Assembly (NCBI GenBank): GCA_003695455.1
Contig: RFJF01000190.1
Coordinates: forward strand, 1 to 17,029
From: Chloroflexota bacterium
GTDB lineage: Bacteria; Chloroflexota; Anaerolineae; 4572-78; J111
DNA: 17,029 bases
Direction: 5' to 3'
Shown here one piece after another: positions 8,938-16,152 of the stretch. The notes under the pieces were generated by a model. It was not told the DNA's origin, did no database searches, and saw only the letters and a program-made list of their open reading frames with translations. Each line of letters starts with the position of its first letter. The first letter of the stretch is position 1. The translations under genes and the position numbers were made by a program.

Positions 8938-8966
8938 TTGACAGGTTTGGCAATCTGTGTTAGTAT
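8938..8966 (+). promoter_or_regulatory. Promoter of the lacI-led uronide operon
   Basis: A perfect TTGACA (8938-8943) is followed after 17 bases by TAGTAT (8961-8966, four of six consensus). Transcription would start near 8973, inside the palindrome described next, leaving a leader of about 90 bases. No second promoter is clear before the downstream genes, so this one probably drives the whole plus-strand operon. Confidence 0.75.
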
Positions 8967-8979
8967 AACGTTATACTAA
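8960..8979. promoter_or_regulatory. Perfect 20-base palindrome, probable LacI-family operator
   Basis: TTAGTATAACGTTATACTAA reads identically on both strands. It covers the -10 element and the expected transcription start. The AACGTT core with central CG is the form bound by many LacI/PurR-type repressors, whose hinge helix Leu inserts at the central CpG. The repressor gene begins 82 bases downstream, and its hinge segment ARQLKTG keeps that Leu. Binding here would block RNA polymerase, giving autorepression. Confidence 0.8.
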
Positions 8980-9061
8980 ATCGTTGCACAAAAACTTCTT
9001 CTCAACTGCCCGCCCGTTCCTGATTTTGAAAACAAAAACTGTCTCATAGTGGGAGCTATAA

Positions 9062-10111
9062 ATGGATAAGGTAACCATTGCCGATGTCGCCCGTGTGGCC
9101 AGGGTTTCACCCAGCAGTGTTTCAAATGTGCTGAACGGCCGTTCCGAACGAATGAAACCCAGCACACTAGAGCGGATTCAACAGGCCATTGACCAGCTTG
9201 GCTACACCCCCAACCTGGCCGCCCGGCAGTTAAAAACCGGTCACGCGCCTATTATCGGGTTAATTGTGCCATCGGTGGCTAACCCCTTTTACGGAATTTT
9301 TGCCCGGCGGATTGAAGAGGCGGCGCTGGCAAACGGTTATCAGGTGTTGCTGGGCAACAGTGACCGTAACCCGGATCGGGAGCGCCAGTATGCCGAGGAA
9401 CTCTGGGGCTACGGCGTGCGAGGTATTATTTTTGGGTCATCGCTGGTGCAATTTACCCATCTTGAAAGTTTAATAGCCAAGGGGCTGCACGTGGTGGCCT
9501 TTGACCGCCCCACCCAGCAGGGAGATCGGGTCATCATTGACAGTATCGGCGTGGATAACGTACAGGTAACCCGGCTGGCAACCAAACATTTGCTGGCGCT
9601 GGGTCACCGTCGAATTGGTTTTATATCCGGCCCTATCCGCACCGTCAACCGGCTGGACCGGCTCGAAGGTTTCCGCGCCGCTCTTCAGGAAGCCGGCGTT
9701 GAACCGGACCCGCAACTTGTCTGGGAAGGCGTTGCCAGTAATTTTGGCGATGCCGCCGCCGTGGATTTAGGCCGGCAGGGCGCGCACGATTTACTCAGCA
9801 AAACCCATCCCCCCACGGCCATCATTGCCATTAACGATATGTACGCTTTTGGCGTGTACGCCGGCGCTCGTGATTTAGGGTTAAATGTGCCAGAGGATGT
9901 ATCGGTAGTGGGGGTGGATGATATTGTTTTGGCCGAAGTAGTTCAGCCACCGCTGACCACCGTTCACCAACCCATTACAGACATCACCCGGCTGGCCGTT
10001 GAGCGGCTGGTGGGCCGGCTGCAAGAAACATGCACCGAACCATTGGGCCACCAGGTTCTGTCGCCAAAATTAATTGTTCGGGCTTCTACGGCCCGTTGTT
10101 TGCAAAACTAA
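9062..10111 (+). CDS. LacI-family transcriptional repressor
   Basis: A 349-residue regulator with an N-terminal helix-turn-helix at about residues 4-25 (VTIADVARVARVSPSSVSNVL). A hinge helix follows (YTPNLAARQLKTG), then a periplasmic-binding-protein-like effector domain from about residue 60 (IGLIVPSVANPFYG) to the end. The domain carries typical motifs GVRGIIFGSS, HRRIGFISGP, AIIAINDMYAFGVY and VSVVGVDDI. GGGAG lies about seven bases before the ATG. It is the first gene of the operon. The effector is unknown; an oligouronide or a pathway intermediate is inferred from the neighbours. The SDR gene follows after 14 bases. Confidence 0.95.
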   Translation: MDKVTIADVARVARVSPSSVSNVLNGRSERMKPSTLERIQQAIDQLGYTPNLAARQLKTGHAPIIGLIVPSVANPFYGIFARRIEEAALANGYQVLLGNSDRNPDRERQYAEELWGYGVRGIIFGSSLVQFTHLESLIAKGLHVVAFDRPTQQGDRVIIDSIGVDNVQVTRLATKHLLALGHRRIGFISGPIRTVNRLDRLEGFRAALQEAGVEPDPQLVWEGVASNFGDAAAVDLGRQGAHDLLSKTHPPTAIIAINDMYAFGVYAGARDLGLNVPEDVSVVGVDDIVLAEVVQPPLTTVHQPITDITRLAVERLVGRLQETCTEPLGHQVLSPKLIVRASTARCLQN

Positions 10112-10125
10112 CACAGGAGAAAACA

Positions 10126-10890
10126 ATGGACATCAACCTTACCGGCAAAACCGCGCTGGTCACCGGCGGAAATATTGGCATCGGGCGAGCCGTCTCGCTG
10201 GCGCTGGCCCGCTGCGGCGCAGATGTGGCGCTGACTTACTTTTCACACCAGTCCGAAGGCGAAGCAACCGCCCAGGCCATTCAGGAACTGGGGCGCAAGG
10301 CGTTTGCCCTTCAACTGGATGCCACCAACAGTAAACAGGTCAATCAGGTGGTATCGCAAGCCACACAGGCGTTGGGTGGGCACATTGATATTTTAATGAA
10401 CAATGCCGGTCACCTGGTTGGGCGCTCGCCAATTGTGGAAATGAGCGATGAACACTGGCACAAAACCATTGATGTAAACCTGTCCAGCACGTTTTACTGC
10501 ACCCGCGCCGTGCTGCCATATATGAATACCGGCTGGGGCCGAATTGTAAACATGTCCTCGCTGGCGGCGCACAACGGCGGCGGGAACGGGGCCACGGCCT
10601 ACGCTACTTCAAAAGCGGCTATTATTGCCTTTACCCGCGGCCTGGCCAAAGAAGTTGCGGCCCAAGGCATTACCGTGAACGCCGTAGCTCCCGGCCTGAT
10701 TCTTGAAACCCCCTTCCACGATACCTTCAACACCGATGCCGGCAAGCAGGCCGCCATCAACAACACCCCGCTCAAGCGAGGCGGCACCCCCGACGACGTA
10801 GCCGGAACTGTTCTTTACTTTGTGTCAGAACTGGCCTCATTTATCACCGGAGAAATCGCCGAAATCAACGGCGGCCTCTATTTTGCCTGA
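10126..10890 (+). CDS. SDR-family oxidoreductase, probable DEH (4-deoxy-5-keto uronate) reductase
   Basis: A classical short-chain dehydrogenase of 254 residues. TGGNIGIG (13-20) binds the cofactor; NNAG is at 92-95, Asn118, Ser145, and YATSK at 159-163 completes the catalytic set. There is no acidic residue at the end of the second strand (TYFSHQS), which favours NADPH. From memory it shares with Sphingomonas A1-R type DEH reductases a GRSxxE segment, an AAxxGGGxGAxxYAxSKA stretch, VAPGxxxxTPFH and the ending SxxITGxIxxxNGG. The substrate would be the keto sugar formed when lyase products open. Product KDG would enter an Entner-Doudoroff branch not seen here. A generic FabG-like enzyme or KduD is the alternative. 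ACACAGGAG lies about seven bases before the ATG; the longer in-frame start at 10030 lies inside lacI and is rejected. Confidence 0.85.
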   Translation: MDINLTGKTALVTGGNIGIGRAVSLALARCGADVALTYFSHQSEGEATAQAIQELGRKAFALQLDATNSKQVNQVVSQATQALGGHIDILMNNAGHLVGRSPIVEMSDEHWHKTIDVNLSSTFYCTRAVLPYMNTGWGRIVNMSSLAAHNGGGNGATAYATSKAAIIAFTRGLAKEVAAQGITVNAVAPGLILETPFHDTFNTDAGKQAAINNTPLKRGGTPDDVAGTVLYFVSELASFITGEIAEINGGLYFA

Positions 10891-10984
10891 TATTTTAAGG
10901 TTATTGTCTTGATTGTTTGTTACGTATTTTGCAACCAGGGCCTGCAAAAAAGCTGCCGGCGCCGGTATTTAGGAATAGAACACG
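10891..10984. other. Spacer between the SDR gene and the first lyase gene
   Basis: Ninety-four bases without a gene. It contains the ten-base palindrome CCGGCGCCGG at 10956-10965 but no T tract, so it is not a clear terminator. AGGAAT near 10971 serves the next ATG with a spacing of about nine. A weak processing or attenuation role is possible. Confidence 0.5.
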
Positions 10985-12847
10985 ATGCGTTTATTTTCTG
11001 AGGCCACCATTGAACAGGCCAGACAGAAAATTGGATCAACATCGTGGGCAGCAGAAGGCTGGCAAGCCGTGCAACATCGCGTTGCCGAATGGCACCGCCG
11101 GCCCGGCCAAATTCCTGAAGAAGCCGGGGGATGGATTCACAACTACATTTGCCCTGAACATTGGTTGCCGCTCCGGTACAATGGAAATCTCTCCGATTAC
11201 CATGCCTGTCCGGCCGGTCACGTGTGTGCCGGCAAAAAGTATGATGCAGCCTGGCGGGTGTGGCGGCACCGGCAAATAGCAGATTTAGCCCGAGAAGCGG
11301 CACTGGCGTATGTGGTGTTGGGGGTAGAATCTGGCCGGGAAACGGCTGTTTCTATCCTGGCCCAATACGCCGGCTTTTACAGCCGGCTGGATGGCCAATC
11401 TGATGCAGAAACGTGGATGTTAACCGGCCATGCCTTCAATCAGGCGCTCACCGAAGCATTGTGGGCAATCCCCCTCATTCACACCTATGACCTGGTAGCA
11501 GACACCCTTGACAGCACATTGCAAGCACAATTGACGCAAGATTTGTGGCAGCCGTTGGCAAACGTAATGACTCGCGCTCAAGATAAATTAATCGCCCAAA
11601 ATCGCATTGAAAGCAACTACATGGCCTGGTTGAACGTGACAATCGGGTGTCTGGGCTTTGCGTTGAATGACCCGGCGTTGATTGAGCGCGCCGTTCAGCC
11701 GCCCGCCGGTTTCACGGCCCATCTTGATAAAGCAATTTTTGCCGATGGCCTTGAATATGAAGGATCGCCCTACTATCACAATTTTGTTTTGTTGGCATAC
11801 CTGATTCTGGCCGAAGCGGCAAAGGTAAATAACGTTAATCTGTACACGGTAACCGGAAGCCAGGGCCAAACCCTGACAGGCATGGGGTGTGCCTTTGCGC
11901 AGTTGGCCTGGCCGGATGGGTCAATTCCAGACCTGTCGGATGGCTCATATTGGCAAGACAGCATCTATGATTCGGAAATTTGTCAGGCATTTGAAATTCT
12001 GAATGCCGCACAGCCACGGAACAAATTTGCATGGATACTGCGCGCCGCCTACCGGCGGCAAAATGCCACACAAGACAATTGGGCCGCGTTGTTGTATGGG
12101 CCCGGAGAAACAACAACAACCGGCTCTGTCGCTACCGGGCACACCATTCTGAAAAAATCCGGCATTGCCGTTTTGCGCACGGATAAAATGTTGGCAGCCC
12201 TGGTTCCGTTTGGCCCCTACCGAGGGTCTCACCACCAGTACGACCGGCTCAGTTTAACCGTTTGGCCCTTTTCGCGCGATGCGGGCAGTCCGCTGTATGG
12301 TTTGCCTGCCAGAAAGGCGTGGTATCCACACAGCTACGCCCACAATACGCTGGTGGTTGATGGGCAATCACACGCCAACTGCGGCGGTGAATTGCTCGAT
12401 TGGGATGGACATTGCCTTACAACCTCAGCCCCCGAGGCTTACCCCGGCGTTACCTTTAAACGCACCACAGAAATGAAAGAAAACACCATTCTGGACAAAG
12501 TAGCCGTCCAATCCAATGAAACACACACTTTTGACTGGGTTTTTCATCTTGATGGCGATATCAAATCCCCACTTGATTCACAACCACTGTCAGGTCCATT
12601 GGCAAACGGGGGCGCGGGGTCATATATCAAACTGCACTCACAAAGCCATGTAAATGAAAGCGTGTCCTTCGACATTAATTATCGCTCAAATTTCTATCGG
12701 CTGACGCTGACCGGGGAACAGCCGTTTACCCTGTTACTGGGTAAATCGCCCGGCACATCCCGCTACCCGCAGCAACGGCGACATGTTTTGATTGGCCGTA
12801 CCGTTGGCACACAGCAACGGTATCAAACCACTATAGTTCAACTGTAA
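10985..12847 (+). CDS. Heparinase II/III-superfamily lyase, PL15-like (oligouronide lyase)
   Basis: A 620-residue protein with an alpha-toroid N-terminal half and a beta-rich C-terminal half. The N-terminus has the pattern I associate with PL15-type exolytic lyases: GGWIHNYICPEHWLPLRY, then a Cys pair (75 and 81) and YDAAWRVWRHRQIADLAREAALAY. Active-site-like segments are ESNYMAWLN (about 209-217), GLEYEGSPYYHN (255-266) and GSHHQYDRLSL (414-424), then SYAHNTLVVDG. Lyases of this superfamily cut uronate glycosidic bonds by beta elimination. There is no signal peptide, so it should act in the cytoplasm on imported oligomers. The position where most relatives carry Asn-His here reads Asn-Tyr (211-212). 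AGGAAT precedes the ATG. The next gene starts one base after its stop. Alginate is the first candidate substrate; glycosaminoglycan oligomers are an alternative. Confidence 0.8.
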   Translation: MRLFSEATIEQARQKIGSTSWAAEGWQAVQHRVAEWHRRPGQIPEEAGGWIHNYICPEHWLPLRYNGNLSDYHACPAGHVCAGKKYDAAWRVWRHRQIADLAREAALAYVVLGVESGRETAVSILAQYAGFYSRLDGQSDAETWMLTGHAFNQALTEALWAIPLIHTYDLVADTLDSTLQAQLTQDLWQPLANVMTRAQDKLIAQNRIESNYMAWLNVTIGCLGFALNDPALIERAVQPPAGFTAHLDKAIFADGLEYEGSPYYHNFVLLAYLILAEAAKVNNVNLYTVTGSQGQTLTGMGCAFAQLAWPDGSIPDLSDGSYWQDSIYDSEICQAFEILNAAQPRNKFAWILRAAYRRQNATQDNWAALLYGPGETTTTGSVATGHTILKKSGIAVLRTDKMLAALVPFGPYRGSHHQYDRLSLTVWPFSRDAGSPLYGLPARKAWYPHSYAHNTLVVDGQSHANCGGELLDWDGHCLTTSAPEAYPGVTFKRTTEMKENTILDKVAVQSNETHTFDWVFHLDGDIKSPLDSQPLSGPLANGGAGSYIKLHSQSHVNESVSFDINYRSNFYRLTLTGEQPFTLLLGKSPGTSRYPQQRRHVLIGRTVGTQQRYQTTIVQL

Positions 12848-12848
12848 A

Positions 12849-15101
12849 ATGACAAATTATTTATTTTTACAAGCACACTCAATTGCAGAATGGCGCAAAC
12901 TGGGCCAAACAACGCACGCCCGTCAAATGAGCCGGCTGCTGCAACAGGCAGACACGTACAAACACTACCTGCCGCCCGCCGAACACCCCCGCGATTCCAT
13001 CACCTACATTGGCATGGCCGTAGCAAACCTGAGCCTGGCCTGGTTGCTGACTGAGCAGACGGATTACCTTGCTGCCACCCGCCGCTGGCTGAAGGTGGGC
13101 CTCAACTACCCCCATTGGGGGCTGGCCCGCATGCCCGACCACGATCTGGACGCGGCCTGGCTGCTGTTTGGTTTTGGCCTGGCGTACAATTGGATTGGCA
13201 GCCACTTGCCGGCTGACGAGCTGGATGCGCTGCAAAACAAACTGCTCCGGCAGGGGCGGCTGCTGTACAACTTTGCGCTGGAAACCGAAGGGCGCTGGTG
13301 GGGCTCGGCCTACTGGCAAAACCACAACTGGATTTGCTACGGCGGGCTGGCAACCGCAGCCTACGCCCTGCAAACAGACCACCCCGAAACCCGGGCCTGG
13401 TCGGCGCGGGCGCTGGAAAACCTGCAAGCTGTGCTGGCAGCCTTTCCGGAAGACGGTTCGGATTACGAGGGGCCGGTTTACTGGCGCTACGGCTTTCCGT
13501 GGCTGCTCATTGGCGCGCACCTGTTTCAGGAGCAGGCCGGCATTGATTTGCACCAATCGGAATTTCTGCGCCACGCATTTGAGTTCCGCCTGTATTTTAG
13601 CGGGCCAAATCTGGTAGATACCCTTAACTTTGGCGACGGGCACGACCGGCGCAGCGCCCACTCGCGGGCGGTTTACTACCGGCTGGCCGGCCTGTACCAA
13701 AACGGGCACGCCCAGTGGCTGGCCGAACATTTTGAGCAAACCGGCGAGTGGGAACGCGAAGGACGCGAAGGGCTGGTTAAACCCGGCCTGCTGCCGGAAG
13801 CCTGGCTTGATTTTGTCTGGTACGACCCCGCCGTCTCTCCCATCCCCCTTGATTCTCTGCCGCTGACCAAAGTTTTCCCGGATATGGGCGTGGTCAGCAC
13901 CCGCACCGGCTGGCAGGCCGATGCAACGGTACTGGCGTTTAAATGCGGCACGCCCAACGGCCGCAAAGGATGGCATTTGGGCCACACGCTGAACCGCAAA
14001 AACGGCTGGGACATCATCAAGGCCAGCCACGAACACCCCGATGAAAACAGCTTCATTTTAATTCGCGGTAACGATTATTTGACCGTGGACGAAGGTTACA
14101 GCAAGGCCAAACTCACCCAAAACCACAGCACCGTGCTGGTTGACGGCCGCGGGCAGTACGCCGACGGAGGATACAACGCCTTTGCCGGGTTGGGGCCGGA
14201 GTGGGGCGGGCGGCTGGAAAGCTGGTTTGCCTTGCCGGAACTGACGTACGCCTGCGGTGAAGCAGCCCCGGCTTACGCGCCGGAATTACAGCTTGGCCGG
14301 TTTCAGCGGCAGATTGTGCGGGTGGGGGCGCAGTTGGTCATCATTTGTGATGATTTGCAATCGAGCCGGCCCCACACCTACGACTGGCTGCTGCAAACCG
14401 ACGCCCCGCCCCGGCCTGTTGGCAGCCGCGCCTTTGCCGTAACCGCCGGGCGCAGCGCCATGCAGGTTTTGGTGCTGGCCCCCGCCGAATTTACCCACAC
14501 CGTGCAGGCGCAGGAAATTACGGCCAACCCCACGTCGGCCAAACCGGATTGGATCATTCGCCGTACCCAGCATACGTTGGCGCTGCGTCCGGCAGAAGCT
14601 TGCGCGCAGACCCGATTCTTGGTCGCTCTTGATTTGGCAGACCCTGGCTGCAACCCGGCCGAAGTTGTCTCGCTGGCTTGCGAGGGCGGCACGGCTGTCA
14701 AGGTTACAAGAAACGGAAAAACGCGGATTGTGGCGTTTGCAAACGGCCGGTCTCGGTTGGTCATTCCAAAATTGTTGTCAACCGATGCCAAATGGGTGGT
14801 GGCAACCCTCGATAACGAGACTATTTGGGCCGGCGGTATGACCAACGTATGGCTTAATGACAAATTGCAGTGCATGGCCTCAATGCCTGTAGAGATAGCG
14901 TTATCGGCAGAGAAGTGTGTAGTGGTCAGTAAACGGCCATCCTGGCTGAGTGTGAGGAAAACGGGCGCGATGGATACCGTTCATTGCAATGACCAGCCCA
15001 TTAATGCGCAAATCAACCCGGTAATTAATCTCATTCGCTTCCCTGTCAATTCAGGAGAATCCCGCATTACCTGGGAGAAGAAACCTACGGAGGTAACTTA
15101 A
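12849..15101 (+). CDS. Heparinase II/III-superfamily lyase with DUF4962-type N-terminus
   Basis: A 750-residue protein without signal peptide. The alpha-helical N-terminal domain (about 1-320) includes PDHDLDAAWLLFGFGLAYNWI and WQNHNWICYGGLATAAYAL, typical of DUF4962-like toroids. Candidate catalytic residues are Asn158-His159, Tyr206 and Tyr211 (DYEGPVYW), and the His cluster in ASHEHPDENSFIL (His394, His396). A beta-sandwich domain follows (about 345-600) with NHSTVLVDGRGQ. A further C-terminal beta-like region runs to residue 750. The length recalls PL21/heparinase II or PL17-type enzymes rather than PL15, so the two lyases are not recent duplicates. It likely works with the preceding PL15-like enzyme on different linkages or chain lengths. 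The ATG lies one base after the upstream stop and has no strong ribosome binding site, suggesting translational coupling. Confidence 0.78.
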   Translation: MTNYLFLQAHSIAEWRKLGQTTHARQMSRLLQQADTYKHYLPPAEHPRDSITYIGMAVANLSLAWLLTEQTDYLAATRRWLKVGLNYPHWGLARMPDHDLDAAWLLFGFGLAYNWIGSHLPADELDALQNKLLRQGRLLYNFALETEGRWWGSAYWQNHNWICYGGLATAAYALQTDHPETRAWSARALENLQAVLAAFPEDGSDYEGPVYWRYGFPWLLIGAHLFQEQAGIDLHQSEFLRHAFEFRLYFSGPNLVDTLNFGDGHDRRSAHSRAVYYRLAGLYQNGHAQWLAEHFEQTGEWEREGREGLVKPGLLPEAWLDFVWYDPAVSPIPLDSLPLTKVFPDMGVVSTRTGWQADATVLAFKCGTPNGRKGWHLGHTLNRKNGWDIIKASHEHPDENSFILIRGNDYLTVDEGYSKAKLTQNHSTVLVDGRGQYADGGYNAFAGLGPEWGGRLESWFALPELTYACGEAAPAYAPELQLGRFQRQIVRVGAQLVIICDDLQSSRPHTYDWLLQTDAPPRPVGSRAFAVTAGRSAMQVLVLAPAEFTHTVQAQEITANPTSAKPDWIIRRTQHTLALRPAEACAQTRFLVALDLADPGCNPAEVVSLACEGGTAVKVTRNGKTRIVAFANGRSRLVIPKLLSTDAKWVVATLDNETIWAGGMTNVWLNDKLQCMASMPVEIALSAEKCVVVSKRPSWLSVRKTGAMDTVHCNDQPINAQINPVINLIRFPVNSGESRITWEKKPTEVT

Positions 15102-15118
15102 ATGTGATGACAAGGAGG
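15089..15118 (+). promoter_or_regulatory. Two consensus ribosome binding sites in the lyase-permease junction
   Basis: GGAGGT (15089-15094) lies seven bases before an ATG-TGA start-stop pair (15102-15107). AAGGAGG (15112-15118) lies six bases before the ATG of a 13-codon frame (15125). Both sites are nearer consensus than those of most genes in the window, yet neither serves a long gene directly. Confidence 0.6.
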
Positions 15119-15124
15119 TTGTAT

Positions 15125-15166
15125 ATGTGTGCAAAAGATAATCACATAGCAAAGGAGAGTGTTTGA
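15125..15166 (+). CDS. Possible 13-residue leader or coupling peptide
   Basis: A short frame encodes MCAKDNHIAKESV. It has a consensus AAGGAGG six bases upstream, and its TGA (15164-15166) overlaps the permease ATG (15166-15168) by one base. An in-frame upstream ATG at 15107 would give 19 residues. The permease's own ribosome binding site AAAGGAG (15151-15157) lies inside this frame. There is no run of one amino acid, so it does not look like a classic attenuation leader. A role in re-initiation at the permease start is inferred. It may equally be untranslated. Confidence 0.4.
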   Translation: MCAKDNHIAKESV

Positions 15167-16143
15167 TGATTCAAAACAATATTGCTGTGCAAAACCAGGA
15201 AGAGCAAAACAAGTTCTTGAAGTATGCCCTGATCATTCTGAAGGATTATCGGCTGTATTTGTTGTTGCTACCCATGGTAATCTGGTACGGTTTATGGTTT
15301 TACAAACCGCTGGCCGGGTTGCTGATTGCTTTCAAAAACTATCAGCCAAACCTGGGGGTGTGGGACAGTGATTTTGTTGGGTTTGCAAATTTTGTCTCTT
15401 TAATTAACGGTACATTTGCGCCCCAGTTTTGGCGGGCATTTCGCAACACGTTTGTGATCAGTCTTTATGGTTTTATTTTCGGTTTCCCGATTCCCATCTT
15501 GCTGGCCATATTTTTTAGCGAGATTGCCCACGGTGGCGTGCGCGGAATAACGCAAACCGCTTCTTATTTACCCCATTTTCTTTCAGAGGTAACCATCACG
15601 GGCCTGGTGCTAACCTTGTTATTCAACGGTGAGGTCACTACCGGGGTAATTGCCCAATTCCTGATTGATTTGGGCGTAATCGATACAACGACCAAAATTA
15701 TGCAAAATGCCGATTATTTCCGCCCCATATTTATTATGACCGGCATCTGGAAGGAGGCCGGCTATAGTTCTATTGTCTATTTTGCCGCCATTATGGGCAT
15801 ATCGCCGGTCTTGTACGAAGCTCTCAAAGTGGATGGCGGCAACAAATTGCAGGAAATCCGGTTTGTAACGTTCCCCGGAATAGCGCCGACGCTCATTATT
15901 ATGATTGTGCTCAGGATTGGTCAAATGTTGGCGGTAGGCTTTGAACGGGTCATTCTGCTTTACAACGCCAACACCTATGAGACGGCCGATGTGCTAAGCA
16001 CCTTTGTGCTACGGATTGGGTTAGAAGGCGGCAATCAATCTATGGGGGCTGCGGCAGGGATGTTCGAATCGTTAATCGGATTTGCGTTGGTGGTTGGGGC
16101 TAACTTTATTAGTCGTGAAATTTCAGACAATTCTCTTTGGTAG
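15166..16143 (+). CDS. ABC transporter permease, LplB/AlgM1-like
   Basis: A 325-residue inner-membrane permease with six predicted helices. The cytoplasmic EAA loop reads EALKVDGGNKLQEIRFVTFPGIAPTL, which docks on the ATPase. N-terminal PMVIWYGLWFYKPLAGLLIAFKNYQP is typical of the LplB subgroup of carbohydrate importers. This subgroup includes, from memory, AlgM1 of the Sphingomonas alginate importer (about 324 residues), which pairs with a YtcP/AlgM2-like partner as here. Import of oligouronides is inferred from the lyases upstream. The ATG at 15166 is preferred over TTG 15163 because AAAGGAG lies eight bases before it. The coding sequence is visibly poorer in G+C than the lyase gene before it. 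Confidence 0.9.
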   Translation: MIQNNIAVQNQEEQNKFLKYALIILKDYRLYLLLLPMVIWYGLWFYKPLAGLLIAFKNYQPNLGVWDSDFVGFANFVSLINGTFAPQFWRAFRNTFVISLYGFIFGFPIPILLAIFFSEIAHGGVRGITQTASYLPHFLSEVTITGLVLTLLFNGEVTTGVIAQFLIDLGVIDTTTKIMQNADYFRPIFIMTGIWKEAGYSSIVYFAAIMGISPVLYEALKVDGGNKLQEIRFVTFPGIAPTLIIMIVLRIGQMLAVGFERVILLYNANTYETADVLSTFVLRIGLEGGNQSMGAAAGMFESLIGFALVVGANFISREISDNSLW

Positions 16144-16152
16144 AGAGGCATC

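Larger units (their letters stand above)
8316..9061. other. Divergent spacer between the mrp operon and the sugar operon
   Basis: This 746-base stretch separates two outward-reading operons. It holds the mrp promoter on the minus strand near its left end and the lacI promoter and palindrome on the plus strand near its right end. It also holds a 13-base direct repeat (8773-8785 and 8977-8989). The middle, about 8470-8760, has two weak short frames on opposite strands and no feature I recognise. Its length is unusual for a compact genome and may hide a decayed gene or small RNA. Confidence 0.6.

Noticed and set aside
10030..10125. Longer start for the SDR gene inside lacI
   Set aside because: The added 32 residues are an out-of-frame reading of the lacI end; the ATG at 10126 has an AGGAG site and gives a normal SDR N-terminus.
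10956..10965. CCGGCGCCGG palindrome as a terminator between SDR and lyase genes
   Set aside because: Too short to hold a loop and with no following T tract; the same operon clearly continues.
12879..14036. Long open frame of 385 codons on the minus strand inside the second lyase gene
   Set aside because: It is antisense to a clear lyase coding sequence with recognisable domains, its translation is rich in Gln, Val, Pro and Arg with no recognisable motif, and high G+C makes such shadows common.
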